In this document: in pieces, positions 4,624 to 5,371 of the stretch
How positions within the stretch are numbered: the first letter of the stretch is position 1
How the letters are laid out: each line of letters opens with the position of its first letter
From: Sphingomonas bacterium
Lineage (GTDB): Bacteria; Pseudomonadota; Alphaproteobacteria; Sphingomonadales; Sphingomonadaceae
DNA length: 5,371 bases
NCBI GenBank assembly: GCA_026785645.1
Contig: JAJAZM010000095.1
Span: 1-5,371, forward strand
Direction of reading: 5' to 3'
The notes under the pieces: generated by a model
What the model saw: only the letters and a program-made list of their open reading frames with translations
Databases searched by the model: none
What the model was told of the DNA's origin: nothing
Program-made: the position numbers and the translations under genes

Positions 4624-5342
4624 CCTTCCGCGCGACCGTGCTCACCCTCTACCCCGAGATGTTTCCCGGACCTCTCGGCCAAAGCATCGCCGGGCGTGCG
4701 CTCGCCGACGGCAAGTGGAGTTTCGACGCGCGCAACATCCGCGATCATGCGATCGATAAGCATCGCACCGTCGACGACACGCCGGCGGGCGGCGGGGCGG
4801 GGATGGTGCTGCGCTGCGACGTGCTCGCTGCGGCGATCGACGCCGTTGCGGACGGTCGTCCGATGCTCGCGCTCACCCCGCGCGGAAAGCCGCTGACCCA
4901 GGCGCGCGTGCGGCAACTCGCAGCCGGCGAGGGCGCGATCCTGCTGTGCGGCCGGTTCGAGGGGTTCGACGAGCGGATTTTCGACGCGCGACCGATCGAG
5001 GAAGTGTCGATCGGCGACTATGTGCTGTCGGGCGGCGAGCTTGGCGCGATGGTCCTGCTCGACGCTTGCGTTCGGTTGCTCCCCGGGGTAATGGGCGCGG
5101 CCTCCAGCGGTGAGGAAGAGAGCTTCGAAGCGGGGCTTCTCGAATATCCGCATTATACCCGACCCGTTGAGTGGGAAGGACGCACGATCCCCGAAGTGCT
5201 GCGATCGGGGGATCATGCGAGGATCGCGGCGTGGCGACACGACCGGGCATCCGCAGACACACGGCTAAGGCGGCCGGACCTGATCGAGCGCCATGGGGGC
5301 GCCCGGGAGGAACCGCCCTCTGGTGCGCGGCTAGAAGATTAA
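4620..5342 (+). CDS. trmD: tRNA (guanine-N1)-methyltransferase TrmD
   Basis: TrmD uses S-adenosylmethionine to methylate G37 next to the anticodon of tRNAs for Leu, Pro and Arg, preventing +1 frameshifts; it is generally essential. The 240-aa protein shows YPEMFPGPLGQSIAGRAL near the start, HRTVDDTPAGGGAGMVL (48-64), the SPOUT knot motif CGRFEGFDER (110-119), SIGDYVLSGGELGAM (130-144), EYPHYTRP (175-182), and C-terminal LRRPDLIERH. Compared with E. coli from memory, the catalytic Asp169 position is Glu here (within GEEESFEAGLL, about residue 167). ATG 4620 is chosen; a TTG at 4611 would add three residues inside vapC. The ATG overlaps the vapC stop by 4 nt, so translation is probably coupled to the toxin gene. 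The C-terminus is somewhat shorter than in E. coli (255 aa). Confidence 0.97.
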   Translation: MTFRATVLTLYPEMFPGPLGQSIAGRALADGKWSFDARNIRDHAIDKHRTVDDTPAGGGAGMVLRCDVLAAAIDAVADGRPMLALTPRGKPLTQARVRQLAAGEGAILLCGRFEGFDERIFDARPIEEVSIGDYVLSGGELGAMVLLDACVRLLPGVMGAASSGEEESFEAGLLEYPHYTRPVEWEGRTIPEVLRSGDHARIAAWRHDRASADTRLRRPDLIERHGGAREEPPSGARLED

Positions 5343-5354
5343 GGCTTTAAGGCA

Positions 5355-5371
5355 ATGAATCTTATCCAGAC
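5355..5371 (+). CDS. rplS: 50S ribosomal protein L19, start only (cut by window end)
   Basis: ATG at 5355 opens MNLIQ, then the window ends. Alphaproteobacterial L19 proteins commonly begin MNLIQ, and rplS normally follows trmD, so position and sequence agree. The gap to trmD is 12 nt; AAGG at 5341-5344 (10 nt upstream, overlapping the trmD stop) is the likelier ribosome binding site, since AAGG at 5349-5352 is very close to the ATG. Only five full codons are visible. Confidence 0.75.

Noticed and set aside
4509..5262. Minus-strand open frames (243 and 129 aa) over trmD
   Set aside because: They are antisense to a complete TrmD with all family motifs, Arg/His/Pro-rich, with no domain seen.

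Overview
The window looks like chromosome of a high-GC alphaproteobacterium, most likely a sphingomonad (Sphingomonas or a close relative). The inference rests on protein style (Ffh with a TRMDGDARGG G4 region, an L19 start reading MNLIQ), on the GC-rich codon use, and on a dispersed palindromic repeat whose sequence I associate with alphaproteobacterial genomes. No search could be run, so the genus is inference.

The backbone is the conserved translation and secretion cluster ffh - rpsP - rimM - trmD - rplS. Positions 92-2896 hold ffh (SRP GTPase), rpsP (ribosomal protein S16 with a very long acidic tail) and rimM (30S maturation factor), all on the plus strand and closely spaced. Positions 4620-5371 hold trmD (tRNA m1G37 methyltransferase) and the first codons of rplS (L19).

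Between rimM and trmD lies about 1.7 kb that does not belong to the usual cluster. It holds a REP-like long imperfect palindrome (2903-2980), a thioredoxin-reductase-like flavoprotein on the minus strand (2990-3913), a short divergent promoter region with two perfect GTATATAC boxes (3914-3996), and a type II vapBC toxin-antitoxin pair (3997-4623). The vapC stop and the trmD start overlap as ATGA.

This layout probably has regulatory consequences. The opposing flavoprotein gene and the palindrome separate trmD-rplS from the ffh-rpsP-rimM transcript. Unless another promoter exists, trmD and rplS should be read from the vapBC promoter, which TA systems normally autoregulate. An essential tRNA-modification gene would then be transcriptionally and translationally tied to a toxin-antitoxin operon. 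Every protein here belongs to a recognisable family, so the most unusual features are this arrangement and the S16 tail; I see no wholly new protein system.
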